Source of the DNA: Dermatophagoides farinae
Lineage: Eukaryota; Arthropoda; Arachnida; Sarcoptiformes; Pyroglyphidae
Length of the DNA: 64,000 nt
Direction of reading: 5' to 3'
Assembly (NCBI RefSeq): GCF_024713945.1
Contig: NC_134678.1
Coordinates: forward strand, 6,510,001 to 6,574,000
The notes beneath the pieces are model-generated. The model was not told where the DNA came from and ran no database searches. It saw only the letters and a list, made by a program, of their open reading frames with translations. The position numbers were made by a program, and so were the translations under genes. Numbering within the stretch: position 1 is the first letter of the stretch; each line of letters opens with the position of its first letter. Below are positions 47,119 through 60,296 of this stretch, one piece after another.

Positions 47119-50100
47119 ATGGATTGGATTGCCACCAATCATTATTGGCTATCCATTGTGATGTTTAATTCTTTTTTCATCTGGTTTTCAACAAATTTTA
47201 TTCCATTATCTGTGATTTTTCTATTGCTCAAACCTATTTATCATCATCATCATCATCATCGTCATCATCATCAAAATATTTATGGATGGCAAAAAATTCA
47301 TATCAAATTTTTAATTCCATTAATGTTATCAAATCATTTATTTTTAATAACCAATGTTATTCATGCTGAATCTATTGTTGATATCGATACAACAATTTAC
47401 AATGATTTAAATCAAGAATCAATAGAAAATAATAATGAAAATTCTGATTCAAATTCTCGATCATCATCACCAGATTCATCATCTGGCCACAACAATGATG
47501 ATGAACAACGTACATCATCATCATCAGCATCAGAATCATTAACATCAACGACTGCCAATGATTTTGGCATTCACGATGATGAAGTAAGTAGAATAAATGA
47601 GAAAAAAATTTTTTTTTTTATCGCACAAGAATTTCATATATAGAGATGTACTGGAATTTGTCTCATTTTTTAGACATTAATTTTAGTGTTTTATCTTTTT
47701 GAATGCTGAAATACATTTCAAATGAATATTTGTTCCTGATTCATTCAATGTTGTAATTTTTTGTTTATTTGTTTTTTCTTTATATCTTTCTTCATTTATA
47801 ATTTGAATAAAGCAAATTCTACAAACAATTCATGCCATTAGTGAGGGAAAATATTGTACGGCTTCTATGAATACTGCCACTGGAATTTCCGCTATAGGAA
47901 CATTTCCGTCCTCCATTGCTTCATCATCATCATCACATTCTATGGTTTCTGCTATGGCCATTGTTAATGTTTCGAAAAAAATCGATGATGATAATAGTGA
48001 TCAAAAGATTAAAAATCAAAAATTGAATAGGAAAAAATTACGTTCGAATCAGCAAAGAAAACGAACAACGGAACAATATCAGCATCATCATCATCATCAT
48101 CATCATATTCATAAATCGATGATTCAATTGAATCAAAATAATTCAACCTCATCATCAACAACAATGATACAACAATGGCTCAATGAAATGAACAAATTAG
48201 AATCAATATATTCAAGATTTCATCATCAACAAATTAATTTATTACTTTTACATGAAAAACAACATTATATACGTCATTCATTGACTAATAATGAACAATT
48301 TAGACGTGTAGAAAAATGTATTGATCTTTTAGCAAGAATTTTGGGCGATTATGAACCATTTTTGGATCGTTTTCAGCTTTTAAATCAAACCATTATGCAG
48401 ACACCATTGATTGAATCGAAAATTTCTAGGTAATTTGATATATTAAAAGTTCAAGATAATTTTCAAAACATGAATTTTTTTGACAATTTTTGTTTTCTAC
48501 CCCCCTATTTAGTCTTTCAATAGCATGGAATGATGAATCATCATCCACATCATCATCGTTCGACGATATTAAATTACAATTTTTTCAATGCAACGAAACA
48601 ATGCCAACATTAAACAACAACAACAACAACAGCAGCAGCAGCCGCAAAAAATGTCATGTTATTTCAGTGCTCGAATCAATGCAAGTGATATCGAAATGGT
48701 TTTCATCTAAACTATTACAAAAATTAAAAGAGAAACGTATTTTTCATCATCAAAATAAAAATGATTCAACAGAATGGTCAAATCTTTTCTATGATTGTCA
48801 TCATAATCGTTGGTTTATTACATATCATTCATTGATATTACAAGCCATTTATGATAATGATGATGATGATGATGATGGTGGTGGTATTGATAATTTAACA
48901 ACAAATAAAACGAATGCGAATGATAATTATGATATTGATTATAAATATTGGTTTCGTGTTCGTGGCATTATAAGTGCCGATATTGATGTAACTGACACTG
49001 ATATTAATCAATGTGGTGAAGAATTTATTGATGAAACAAAAACAACAACAACAACAACAACAACATCGTCGGCAGCCATTAATGAACCAAAAGAATGGCG
49101 AACAACATTGAATCTATATGGAACACATAAATGTCATAATGAAAATAGTGAGGTAAATTTTTTTTTATGTCTATGTCATATGCCAATATATGTTTTAGGA
49201 GTGAAAAGGGAATTCTTTTATATATTACTTTATTTTTCAGATTTGAGAATTGAATTTACTTGGAAATTTATCGTACAAATTTGAAGCCGAAGTATAGATT
49301 TTTTCTTTTTCTTCATTTTTTTTTGTTTCTTATTAGCGAATACACCAAAAATTTATTCATTAATTTAGCGCTGAATGAATCTTCTTATTTTTTTTATCCC
49401 AAGAACTTTATTTCATTACATATGCAGCAAATTTCTTCATTTCAATTTCTTTCGTACTCTGTTTTGCATTTTGTTGTTGTTGTTTACATTATGGGGTTAT
49501 TTTTTTTTGTTGAGGAGAGATAAATAATGGCAAAATATCAACGTAGAATATAAACAAATACCACATAGAATTTGCTGAGAGAGAGAGAAAGAGTGAAAAA
49601 AAAGTCAACAGTAAATTAGATTGTATTGAATCAATGTAATGGATAAAAAGAAAATTGAACAAGAAAAAAAAATAAAGTTTTTTTTTCTCTTCACAATTTC
49701 TTTGATTGTATGGACTGAAATTGTTTTTTTTTTTGTTGAAATTGAAAAAAAAAACAATAACGATACTCATTCATTTCTATTTATATATAAATTGAAAACT
49801 TTGTTGTTGTTGTTAGATTCTAAATTCACTCTATAGATATATATAATGAATACTCTGCCCACACACACACACACACAGGATTCAGGATAAATTTATTGAA
49901 TTGTCTTAACACCGTATCTGTGTTTTTTTTTTTTTTTTTTGTTTTAAATTCAATTGTACAAAAATGACAAACTTTTCAAGTGTGCACTCATCATCATCAA
50001 TATAATAATAATAAAACCATATAAAACACGATGCAGTCAGCAGGAAAAAAATTTTTTTTCTTTCCATTGATAATAATGTTGATATGTATTGACATTTGAA

Positions 50101-52769
50101 CGTTTTTCAACAAATAGCAACAAACAACAACATTGATTCAACATTGAGACAGCATTCAACTTGAGTATATACTTTGCGCTATTGAAGAAGAAGAAGAAGA
50201 AGAATGATGTGTGTGATGATGAATTAAATTCTAAAACTTAATTGTATTTTTTTTTCTTATTATTTGTTTGAAAATAATTTCATCAATTCAACAAATCTTG
50301 ACAATCGTATTCTTTTTCTTGTTTGGAAAATGAATGAAAAACGCTCACACACACACACACACACGCACACACACATACATCCGTTCCAAGAGAATGAATG
50401 TGAAGCTAAAAAAACTGATAATAAATCTAAGTTAGTGATGGTAACAATATATTAAATGAATAGACATGAGTGCCGGAATTTTTTTCTTTCTGTTCGATTC
50501 TTTACCGTTGTGATAGAGGTGGTGACGTAAATGTATTTGATGATCATTATTATTATTATTATTATCAATGTAGAAAACAAACATCCAAACATTCATATCA
50601 GATCTACTATAATATACCTACGGTAAATTTTAATCAAACTTTTTTTTTTAAAAAATTCTATTTTTTCATTACTAATACTGTGTATGTTTGTTTGTTTATC
50701 TTTTCAGGTGAAAAGATGTGATGTAAACAACCAACACCAATTTCTCTTTTCACTTGGTGTAATATCAAGTGTCAATTCATACACACACACACACACCCAA
50801 CAGCATTTGATTTGACTTTACATTGATTTTACATTAAAAAAAAAATATCAGAAAGTGAATCCGAATCAATATTGGTTTCATTTTTTTTCTATTTATTAAA
50901 AATTTATGAAATAATAATCTTTTTTTTGCCATTTCATTTCATTTTTAACATCCAGTGTATTTTTATTTCTGGTCTTGGAATGTATCGTGGTGGTTATCAA
51001 TGTCGATGTAAAATTGGGTAAGTATGGAACCAGGATGATGATGAAAAAAAAACTAACTCAATTTTTTTTTCTTGCATTTCGTTATGATTCATCATCATCA
51101 TCATCATTTTTTTCTTGTTGGCCTAATAATTACTATTACGATGTACAGGTTTCATTCGACCGTCACAAATTTAGGTCCCAAATTCAATGGTACATTAATG
51201 GAACGTTCTTATCAGGATAAACAGGATGGAAAAAGGTAATAATAATAATAACCTTGCTGTTGCTATTGTTTGTTCATTCATTCATTCATTCATATTTCTG
51301 GATGAAGAATGCATTCTTTCATTCTTTTGTTGTTGTTGTTGTTGTTTGTTGTTGTTGAATAATTTCATATTTTTCTCTTTTGTTATATAATAATCGTTTT
51401 AATAGTCCGGCATATGATTATATGTTTAAATGTGAACATTGTCAACCTGGTTGTGATCAATGTCAAGATAATTCACCATGTTTATCATCATATAATTATG
51501 CATTTCGTATATCATTATTGACAATAACAATATTATGTATAATATTTACATTTATATTGGCTTTAAATATATATCGTTATAGACGTTTAAAAGTCATTAA
51601 GGTTGCATCACCAATATTTCTTTGTATTACATTACTTGGATGTGCTAGTATGTATATTGAGGTAAGTTGATTATTAGTAGTTAATTTATTCATAATGATA
51701 ACAACAAAAAAAAACTTTCAATTTTTTTCCCAAAAAAAAAAGACTATAATGATATTTCCTGTGATGAACACTACTACTTGTGTACTGACAAAATGGACTA
51801 GAAATTTTGGTTTCTGTCTTACATATTCATCATTATTATTGAAAACATGGCGTGTATCATTAACATATCGTGTGAAATCGGCACATAAAATTAAATTAAC
51901 AGATAAACAGCTATTACAATGGTTATTTCCCATATTATTAGTGATGGTCATCTATTTGGGTGCATGGACCATTTCGGATACACCAAAACCAAACTATATA
52001 GTTGATTGGAATAATTTAAAATTCAAACAATGTGATTATAGCTGGTGGGATCATAGTCTCACTATTGGTAAGTAATTTTTTGTTTCACTTTCTCTTATTT
52101 GATTTCTACATTTATTATTCATATTTATCGATGATGATGATGATGATAGGTGAATTTTTATTTCTGCTTTGGGGTATAAAAGTTTGCTATAATGTCCGTA
52201 ATGCTCAATCATTATTTGATGAAGCCAAATATATTACTTGGGCCATATATAATATAACCATTGTAAACATGGTCGTAATTCTTATCCAGTAAGTTTAGTT
52301 TGTGTTTTTTGTTCGTAAATAGGTTTTTTTTTCTTGCTCATTGATTTATTCCTTGTAATCATCATTTTTTTTTCGTTTCTTTCCATATAGTATATTTATT
52401 CTACCAGATTCTGGTCCTGATATAAAATATTTTTTCGGTTTTCTACGCACACAACTGAGTACAACTACAACGGTTATATTGATTTTTGGTCCAAAATTTT
52501 ATCGTGTCATCAAAGGTGAAGGTGATCTATGGAATCCACGTGCACGTTGTATGATGGCCGATACATTTGCATTCAATAATGGTATTGGTTTAGCACATGA
52601 AGAAACCACCGATCTTTATCAGGAAAATGATGATCTTAAACGTGAAATACAAAAACTTGCAGCACAATTAGAATTAATGAAACTATGTCAAATGGAATTC
52701 CGTAATCGTCATCTAAATAATCATTTGAAATTTTCACGTATTCAACAACAACAATCACAATCAGATTAA
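47119..52769 (+). CDS. Class C orphan GPCR of the GPR158/GPR179 (fly smog/CG31760) group
   Basis: Plasma-membrane seven-helix receptor. GPR158-type receptors have an extracellular Cache-like domain and an EGF-like stalk. Exons: 47119-47583, 47813-48429, 48513-49152, 50956-51017, 51149-51235, 51406-51661, 51743-52067, 52150-52288 and 52391-52769; 2505 nt, 834 residues. The N-terminus has a His-rich run and two hydrophobic segments. The second ([16 protein letters not shown]) looks like a signal peptide, so the true start may be later. The Cache-like part includes [26 protein letters not shown] and DINQCGEEF. The stalk has [22 protein letters not shown] and [17 protein letters not shown]. Helices: TM1 [17 protein letters not shown]2 [17 protein letters not shown]3 [14 protein letters not shown] with [19 protein letters not shown]4 [14 protein letters not shown]5 [16 protein letters not shown]6 [14 protein letters not shown]7 [16 protein letters not shown]. 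The short tail has a coiled coil ([19 protein letters not shown]). AATAAA is at 53004-53009. Confidence 0.9.
49153..50955. other. Large intron of the GPR158-like gene
   Basis: At 1.8 kb this is the longest confirmed intron in the window, where most are 50-110 bp. It separates the Cache-like ectodomain exons from the EGF-like stalk. It contains CA runs near 49860-49878 and 50345-50373, T tracts and an ATT run near 50545-50565. No nested gene was recognised. Confidence 0.7.
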
Positions 52770-53826
52770 ATTTACAAATTCATGTAATGAAACAGACAAA
52801 CAGAAGAACTAGAAAGCCGCTATAGCTATGGCTACCATGATGATCAAAAACCTATATATACGTACGAGAACAAGAAGAAGAAGAAATGAAAATGATGACG
52901 TAAAAAAACAGAAAAACAGCAACACAACAATCTATTGCGCAAATGTATTATCAATCAAATTTTGATATTGAAACAAAAACATAACATTTTTTCTTTTCAT
53001 CTAAATAAAATGCAATTTACGATGATGATGCTTTTTCCATTTTTTTTTTTGTTGCCGGCACCTATATGTGTTTATGGGAATGGATTTTTTTTGGTTCTTT
53101 TAGTTTCCTGATCTTGTCTTGTCGTTTCCATTTTCATTTCGACAATGATGATGAAATTGAATGTTTTAAATTCCTTTTGTCGTTGTCGTCGTCGTCGTCG
53201 TTTTTGAATGATTATGATGATGATGATGAAAAAATGGATGACGATGAAAAATGATATAGAAGAATAAAAAAAAAGAAAAAAGTTTAATTTATTTTATTTC
53301 ATTTTTTGGTTTGTATTTGTGCTTGTATTTCGTTTCGTTTTGGGCGCGTGTTTAAACTCCCACGAAACCTGATCGATATTCATCTTGTCATCATGAATAA
53401 ATGAATGAATGGATGTATGGTGTGAAATAGTGTGTATGTCGATTTGAGACGATTAGACAAACACACACGCACATCTCATTTTTCAAAAAAAAGGTGAAAT
53501 TGTCAGAAAAAGATAGTGAAAAGGAAAATGTCTTTATTTTTTGTTTTGATAGAAAAAAAAGCAAATGAAAGAATAAATGAAATTATAGTATTCAATACAA
53601 TTTTCATGTAGGTGTTTTTGTTTCAGAATATTGATCCAAAAAGGTGATTTTTCCACAACAACAACAGCAATAGCAATCATCATTAGCATCGAATATAATT
53701 GAAGAATTGTCTTCTTGTAGTAAGAAACAAAAGAAAAGATGATAGTTTTTTGCTAATTGCTTCAAGCCATTGTGTGGTAAAAAAAAATCCGTTTGTTGAT
53801 GAGGACAACCTTTATTTTTATTTTTT
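52770..53826. other. Convergent intergenic region
   Basis: 3' flanks of the plus-strand GPCR (AATAAA at 53004-53009) and of the minus-strand secreted-protein gene (TTTATT at 53811-53816 or 53533-53538). A CGT-triplet run near 53181-53200 is unusually GC-containing. No coding signal. Confidence 0.6.
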
Positions 53827-56515
53827 CTAATCATCATCATCATTGTCGTCATTTTCGTTGTTATTTGTTGTTTCCATGGATGTAGTTTTTCCTGATTCAT
53901 TTTCATCGTGTTCTTTTTGATTGTAATAACGATTTTTCCAATCTTTATACCTATATATACAGGAAAAAAATTATTTATATTTAATGATGAAGAATTTCAT
54001 TCGTTTTTCATTGTTTTTTTTTTGTTAGTCTGAACTTTGTTTTGTTTTTTACTTTTGCCCATTTCTTATTGATTGATTGATGAAGTGTACAGTTTTTTTT
54101 TCAACATTCAGAATACTAAATGAATTTGTGTGAATCAATTTTTTTTTTGCTCTCTATACACAACCATAGAAGAATCACTAGAGTAGAAATAATTTTACAT
54201 TTTATATACACCCAGTAGTGAGTAAAATTGATTTTCAGTTAATTCAATGTTTGTGTAGAATATTCATTCATTCATTCATTCATTGACCGTAATAGACAAA
54301 TGATAATAGATTGGTCTGGAATGTCTTGATATACCGGATAATGATATGGTAACAGTACTTGCTTTGGCTGAATTGAAAAGGAATTTCTCAAATATTCTCA
54401 AATTTTCAAATGAAATTTTTTTTTTCTGTTTCTTAATATCATGCATCATTGGAAAAATATATTCATTGGATAATCAAAAATGATGATTTTCTTTTTGTTT
54501 TTTTTTTCGAGCAAAAAAGTTTGTCATGTTAAAAACAAAAGCATAAATCATGGATGCACACACGCACACACACACACACGGTCGGAAATAGAATCCGGTT
54601 TTTGTTTGTTACTGGTTGTCCATAAAATAAAACCAAAAAAAAAAAAAATGTCTTTCTCAACAACAACAACAAAAGTTGTGAATTGTAAGGCGAGAAACCT
54701 ATTCATATTTACTAACCTCCAGATATCATGATATTTATTCGCTTCGCCCCATTCTTCTTTATGATATACATTTTTCCAGCCATGTTTAAAATGTCCTTTA
54801 TCAGCATAATATTCATTTTTTCCTTCTTGTTTCATATCCGTTGCTGATGAATCATTACCATTGTCGTATTGGATTTTATTCTCCACTTTACGATGTTCCA
54901 TTGGCAACATATTCTCGATGAAATCTTTTTCATTTTTTTCTTGTTTTTCATCATCATTTTTATTTATTATTCGTATTGGATTCAAATGGCTAGAACTTGG
55001 CTGTTGAACATCGGTCAATGGTATAAAATCCATTGTTCTTGCTTCTCGTTGTTGTTGTTGTTGTTTGGTTTCATCGTCCATATTATTCATTGTTTTGTCC
55101 AACATTGGAGGTCTCCAATCGGAAAAATTAAAAAAACCAGGCTCAATTTGTCTTCCAATAATTGCCGTATTGGCATTGGATTTTGTATTATTTTTTATCT
55201 TGGTTTCCGACAATTTCAGATGATCACCATCATCATTATCATCGTTATCTTCATCCAAATCAATTTCCTCGTCATCATCATCATCATTATTTACAATTGG
55301 TTCAGGTTCATAACGTGAATTATATGGCCAATTAGCTTTTGTTGTCGCCATCGTCGTCGTCGTCGTTGTCGTCGTCGTCGCTGTTTTTTCTTTATCTTTT
55401 AATTTAGGATTATTTTTTATCAATTGATCAGATGGTATTTTGGATTTAATGTTTAAATCATTCCAATATAATGGATATGATGGTTGATATGATGGAATAT
55501 TATTCCGTAGACGTGGTTCAACAAGATCCAGCCAGAATGGCCTATGCAATTGTTTTTGGTTACGATTTTCAGAAGTTTCAAAAATTTCTTTTGGAGAATT
55601 TAATATAAAATGATGATTTGATGTTTGTTTTGTATTGGTTGCCAAAGTTTTGTATTTATTATTTTGCTGTTGTCGTTGTCTAGCTTGAATAGCTTCACGC
55701 AATAATTGATCAAGAAGAATAAGTCTTGTGCCGATTTGTTCAAATGGCGTTGATGATGATGATGATGGTATATATTGAATATTTGGTGAATGAAAACTTG
55801 ATTCGGCCGTTATTATTGGATTATTATCAAATGTTTCAAGTGGTACAAATGGTTCATATATTGTACTACTACTGATACTACTACTACTGCTGCTACTATC
55901 TGTTGTACCAATATTTGATGTATCCGTATTACTATTGAATAATAAAGTTGTTGGAAAATCTTCGGGAATATACAAAGGTATTGTCAATTGAAATAAATGA
56001 TTTGATGATGATGTTGTTGGCAATCCATTTAACGTTGTTTGATAAGTGGATAAAATTGGTGTCGATTCTGTGGATGATTCGGACATTTGAAGATCATTTT
56101 GAATTTGTTGTTGTTGTTGCTGCTGCTGCTGTAGTTGTCGATTTTCATCATGAATCGGTTCAAATACTGGAATACCAATTGGTGGAATAATCGGTGGACC
56201 GAAAATAGCCTGATCAGAAAAAATTGGCATCGGTATTGTTGTCAATGATTTGGATTGTCTATGATTATAATTGGTACGTTTTTGATGATCCGAAAGCCAT
56301 TGATGTGATAATTTTGATGTTTTTGCACGTAATTTTTCAAATAATGATGTTGCAACCAATAATAGATTTGCATCGGCAACATGTACAGGATTGCTGCCAA
56401 GATTTATTATCTAATATTAAAAACATGTAATAAATTATTTTATCAATGATGAAAATACTATTCAAATACTATATATAGTTACCCATAAATAAATTGTTAT
56501 ATAACAGATTAGCAT
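53827..56515 (-). CDS. Predicted secreted, acidic, low-complexity protein
   Basis: I do not recognise a named family. Minus-strand exons are 56483-56515, 54717-56410 and 53827-53950, totalling 1851 nt, 616 residues; junctions are GT-AG and keep frame. The start gives MLICYITIYLWIINLG, a plausible signal peptide ending near PVHVADA. The body is Ser/Gln/Thr/Asn-rich, with a proline-rich block (PPIIPPIGIPVFEP), a Gln run, an acidic Asp run and a block with conserved-looking aromatic residues (RPFWLDLVEPRLRNNIPSY). The last part is a repeat-free His/Lys/Trp/Tyr-rich stretch (DKGHFKHGWKNVYHKEEWG, continuing across the last splice as IWRYKDWKNRYYN) that resembles C-terminal motifs of arthropod secreted or cuticle-associated proteins. 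The tail is acidic and ends in four Asp. The intron before the final exon is 766 bp. The model is fairly firm; the function is unknown. Confidence 0.75.
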
Positions 56516-57447
56516 TTTTTCTTCTTCTTTTTCTTTTTTTTTTGTTTGGCTTATAATAATAATGATGATGATATTCTGGATGTAAAAGAATTGAATTGCT
56601 TCATGGAATCATTGAATTGTCCAATAAAATCATCGTCATCACCATCATTATGGACAACATGACATTAAATGAAAATAAAAATTACTTCAACAGCGACAAC
56701 AACAATCTAATTTGATTCAATAAGAATGTGTGTGTTTGATTATGATGAAGATGATGATGGAATCTGGTCACACACACACACACATATACACATGTACACA
56801 TTTGAAATGGAATTCAATCAGTAAAAATGAAAAAATTCCAATTGTATATATAGTGTATGGTTTTGTAATTTGTCTCACAATTTTTCTCTCTTTTTCATTA
56901 CTACAACTGATTTTATTTTACTGATTTATCATCATCTTCATCATCATCAACCACCATATATATATATTAGAAGAACTTTACTAATAATATATAAAATAAA
57001 AATTCACTTAAACATTTTTTTGGTTGATTATAAATGAACTAAACATTAACAAAATCAATTGAGAATCATTGAGAAAGAAAAAGAGAAAGAAATAAGATGA
57101 GATGAGATGAGATAGGATAGTGTTTGAAGAAATTGGATCAGAATTTATATATATTATTATCATCAACAGACAAAAAAAAAGCTTTAAATGAAAGAAAAAA
57201 AAATTATTCGGACCAATAAATTTTCTTCATTTTCTTCTCACTCATAATATCATCTCATATAAATGACACAAATTGTCGACAATAACCGAGTGGAAAAAAG
57301 TGATAAAAAAAAAATTTTTTTTCTTCTTTCCAATCATTCATTTTATCGCCTTGATCTTTTTTTTTTTTTTTTTTTTGATAATACCAAATTATTATTACCG
57401 AAAACACAACTACTATTATTACTATTTGACCGTCACATTTTTCATTG

Positions 57448-57448
<1 letters not shown>

Positions 57449-57478
<30 letters not shown>
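57449..57478. repeat. CA microsatellite
   Basis: Uninterrupted CA dinucleotide run of about 30 bp. Confidence 0.95.
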
Positions 57479-57480
<2 letters not shown>

Positions 57481-57563
57481 TGAACATGAACATGAAAAAA
57501 AACATTCATCATTTTTTTTTTTGTTCACGCCACACACATACAGTGGATAAGTTTTTAATTTGA

Positions 57564-57566
<3 letters not shown>

Positions 57567-57611
<45 letters not shown>
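57567..57611. repeat. TC microsatellite
   Basis: Uninterrupted TC dinucleotide run of about 45 bp, the longest perfect dinucleotide run seen in the window. Confidence 0.95.
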
Positions 57612-57616
<5 letters not shown>

Positions 57617-59046
57617 ACTTTTATATATACATACCGTATAATCATCATCATCATCGTTTTCATTATTTTTATTATTATCGTTCATAAATAATCAGTTCCA
57701 ATGTACAATATTGTACATACAGCACACAACACATTTATTCCAAACAAAACATGAAAAGAAAAAAAAAATTTACAAAAGAATCCCATGATGAGAAAATCTT
57801 ATGTTGAAATTTTTTTTTTTTTTATCTTTTCTTCTTCTTCATTATCATCATTATATTCATTGCTATAGTGTGTCTATTCGGTTATTTGCTTGTTTTTGCT
57901 ATTGAATTTCATCAATTTTTTTTCTCTCTCTCTTTCTGTGTGTGTGTGTGTGAATTTTAAATGATGATGATCATGTAATATTAGTTCAGTTTTCAAATGT
58001 GAATTTATTTGAATTTTTTTTTCGTTCGTTCGTTTGTTCGTTTTTCGAGTTTGACAACAACAACAACAACAATAATGATCGGGTTTTTTTTTCTTTTTGG
58101 TAAATGAAACATATATTCAGATGGAGAAAAAAAAACGAAATTCATGAAATACCGGGAGCTAAAAATCCATTATGTTGATTTGATTTTTTTTTCGTTCTTT
58201 TTTTTCACGATTATTGTTAAAGCAAAACGACGACAAAAAAAATTTATTAAATTTGCATTTTCAAAAATAATACGGTTGAAACAGTGAAACAAAACAAAAA
58301 AATCTCCAACCTCAAAAAAAAGCCAAAATGCAGATGAGCAAATCAAAAAAAAAAAAAAAAAAATTCTGCAAGAATTCTGCATATATGTCACCATATTCTA
58401 TTCTCTTTTTTTTTATTTCACTGACAAAAACAGAATATAAGAAAATTGTTCAGAAAAAATTCTTCAGCTTGACTTGTTGAATTTGTATTGAATAAAAAGA
58501 AATCAAAAAAAAAAAAAAAAGAAAAGAAAAGAATTTTTTTCGACTTTGTCAAATATATAGATCAACAATATACATGTGAGACTTATTGAATTTGGTTTGC
58601 ATGTATGAATACAAATAATAAAACTCTATATATATTTTGAACATAATGAAAGCGGTGCATTCAAGTGTGTGTTTGCATTTTCATAAAAATCTGAAATCCA
58701 ATATCATCATTATATGATAATAATAATAATATGGTTGAAATAAAATTTGATAAAATTCGCATCAATAGTTTTCACATAAATCCACAAGCATCGTCGTCAT
58801 CATCATCATCATCATCGTGTATTGATCACAACAGAGAATCAGTGAATCCAGAAAAAAAAACACCATCACACCAAGCTATACAATTTCAAATAGGTCAAAC
58901 AGAAATTTTTTATTTTGTCAATAGATTTGAAATATTAAAATTTGGGATAAATATATTTATAAATTCAACTTAAAAATGGCCATATTGCATATTGTATAGA
59001 AAATAACGTAAATTTTTATTTATTATTATTTTCAATGTTTCTGCGT

Positions 59047-59071
59047 TGTGTGTGTGTGTGTGTGTGTGTGT
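59047..59071. repeat. TG microsatellite
   Basis: Uninterrupted TG dinucleotide run of about 25 bp. Confidence 0.95.
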
Positions 59072-60296
59072 ATGAATCGTACGTTTTTATAATTCTGTCT
59101 GTATGTAAATGTATAGAATAATTTTGTTTGTTTGTTTGTTTGTTTCGGTCTGGATTATTGTTGTTTTCAAGGTTGATTAACATATGACATTGAATGAAAT
59201 GAAATTTTTGTTACAAAAAAAAAAAATTCTTTTTTTTCTAATGCATTCATGCAGGAATAAAATGGAATTAATAATAAATGATGATGATTAATGTGAAAAA
59301 ACAAAGTATTAATGTTGTTATTGTCTATGATGATGAATAATGATTCATTACATAATAAGCTCGAAATTTTTTTTTTTTTTTTTTGCCCCATAACTAGAAT
59401 ATGTGTTAGAATGAATTATGTGTTCAATTTTTAATTGATTTTTTTTTCTTCGATGTCCAATAATAATAATAATCTACTATATATCTAATCTTTTTGTATT
59501 TATAATGATGATGATGATGATTCTATAACTAATACTACTACTACTACTACTATTACTACTATTACGGCTGATGGATGACAATGATGAATATGAAGATGAT
59601 GATGATGATGATGATGATATTATATAGATTAGAAAACAATAACGAATAAATATGAATGTGAATGAATGAAAATGATAAAGATGTTTTTGTTTTTGTTTTG
59701 TTTTTTTTTGTTGTTGTCTTATGAGGATTATAATGATTATAATGATGATGATGAATGGATGAATGAATGAATGAATGAACAAAACGAATAAAGTGTGAAA
59801 TGCGGTAATGTTTGTTAATGATGATGCCGATAATGCTGATGATGATGATGATGATGATGAATCCAATAATAAATAGAGAATAGTGAAAGAATGATGATGA
59901 GAATGCCCATGAGAGAATGAAAATGAGAATTTTGATTCTTTGATAAAATATGTGTGTGTGTACGTTTTTTTTTGTTTGTTTGTTTGTTTTCGTTTCGTTT
60001 CGTTTTTTTGATGATTGTAGTTGTTGATGATGATGAAAATGAATTTGTTTCGTTTTGTTTTTTGTTTTGTTTTTTGATGTGATGCAATTTAATTTCAGTG
60101 CTTATCATATAATGAATGGATGAATGAATGAATGAATGAATGAATGAATATGGATATGGTTGATAATATTGATGATCATTGTTGATTGTTGTTTAAATGT
60201 TGTATGTGCGCTCGTGTTGATTTTGTTGTTGTTGTTGTTGTTGTTCACCTTTTATTTCCTTTTGTGCCCAAATTTATCTATTTATCTCCATCATAA

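Larger units (their letters stand above)
56516..60296. other. Intergenic region rich in microsatellites
   Basis: About 3.8 kb between two minus-strand genes. It includes a long CA run (57449-57478), a long TC run (57567-57611), a TG run (59047-59071), repeated AATG/TGAA tetramers (near 59756-59778 and 60120-60148), ATG triplet runs and T tracts. Open frames here are translations of these repeats. TTTATT at 60251-60256 (AATAAA on the minus strand) is the likely polyadenylation signal of the gene to the right. Confidence 0.6.

Noticed and set aside
57255-57663. ORFs on both strands with Thr-His, Cys-Val and Arg-Glu runs
   Set aside because: Products of the CA and TC microsatellites; all frames are open because the repeats lack stops.
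58731-58973. 80-codon plus-strand ORF with a Ser run
   Set aside because: No splice signals or recognisable motif; the Ser run comes from a TCA triplet repeat and the rest is AT-rich noise.
59477-60108. Overlapping minus-strand ORFs rich in Ser, Ile, Thr and His
   Set aside because: They are direct translations of ATG/ATT triplet and TGAA tetramer repeats, with no non-repetitive core.
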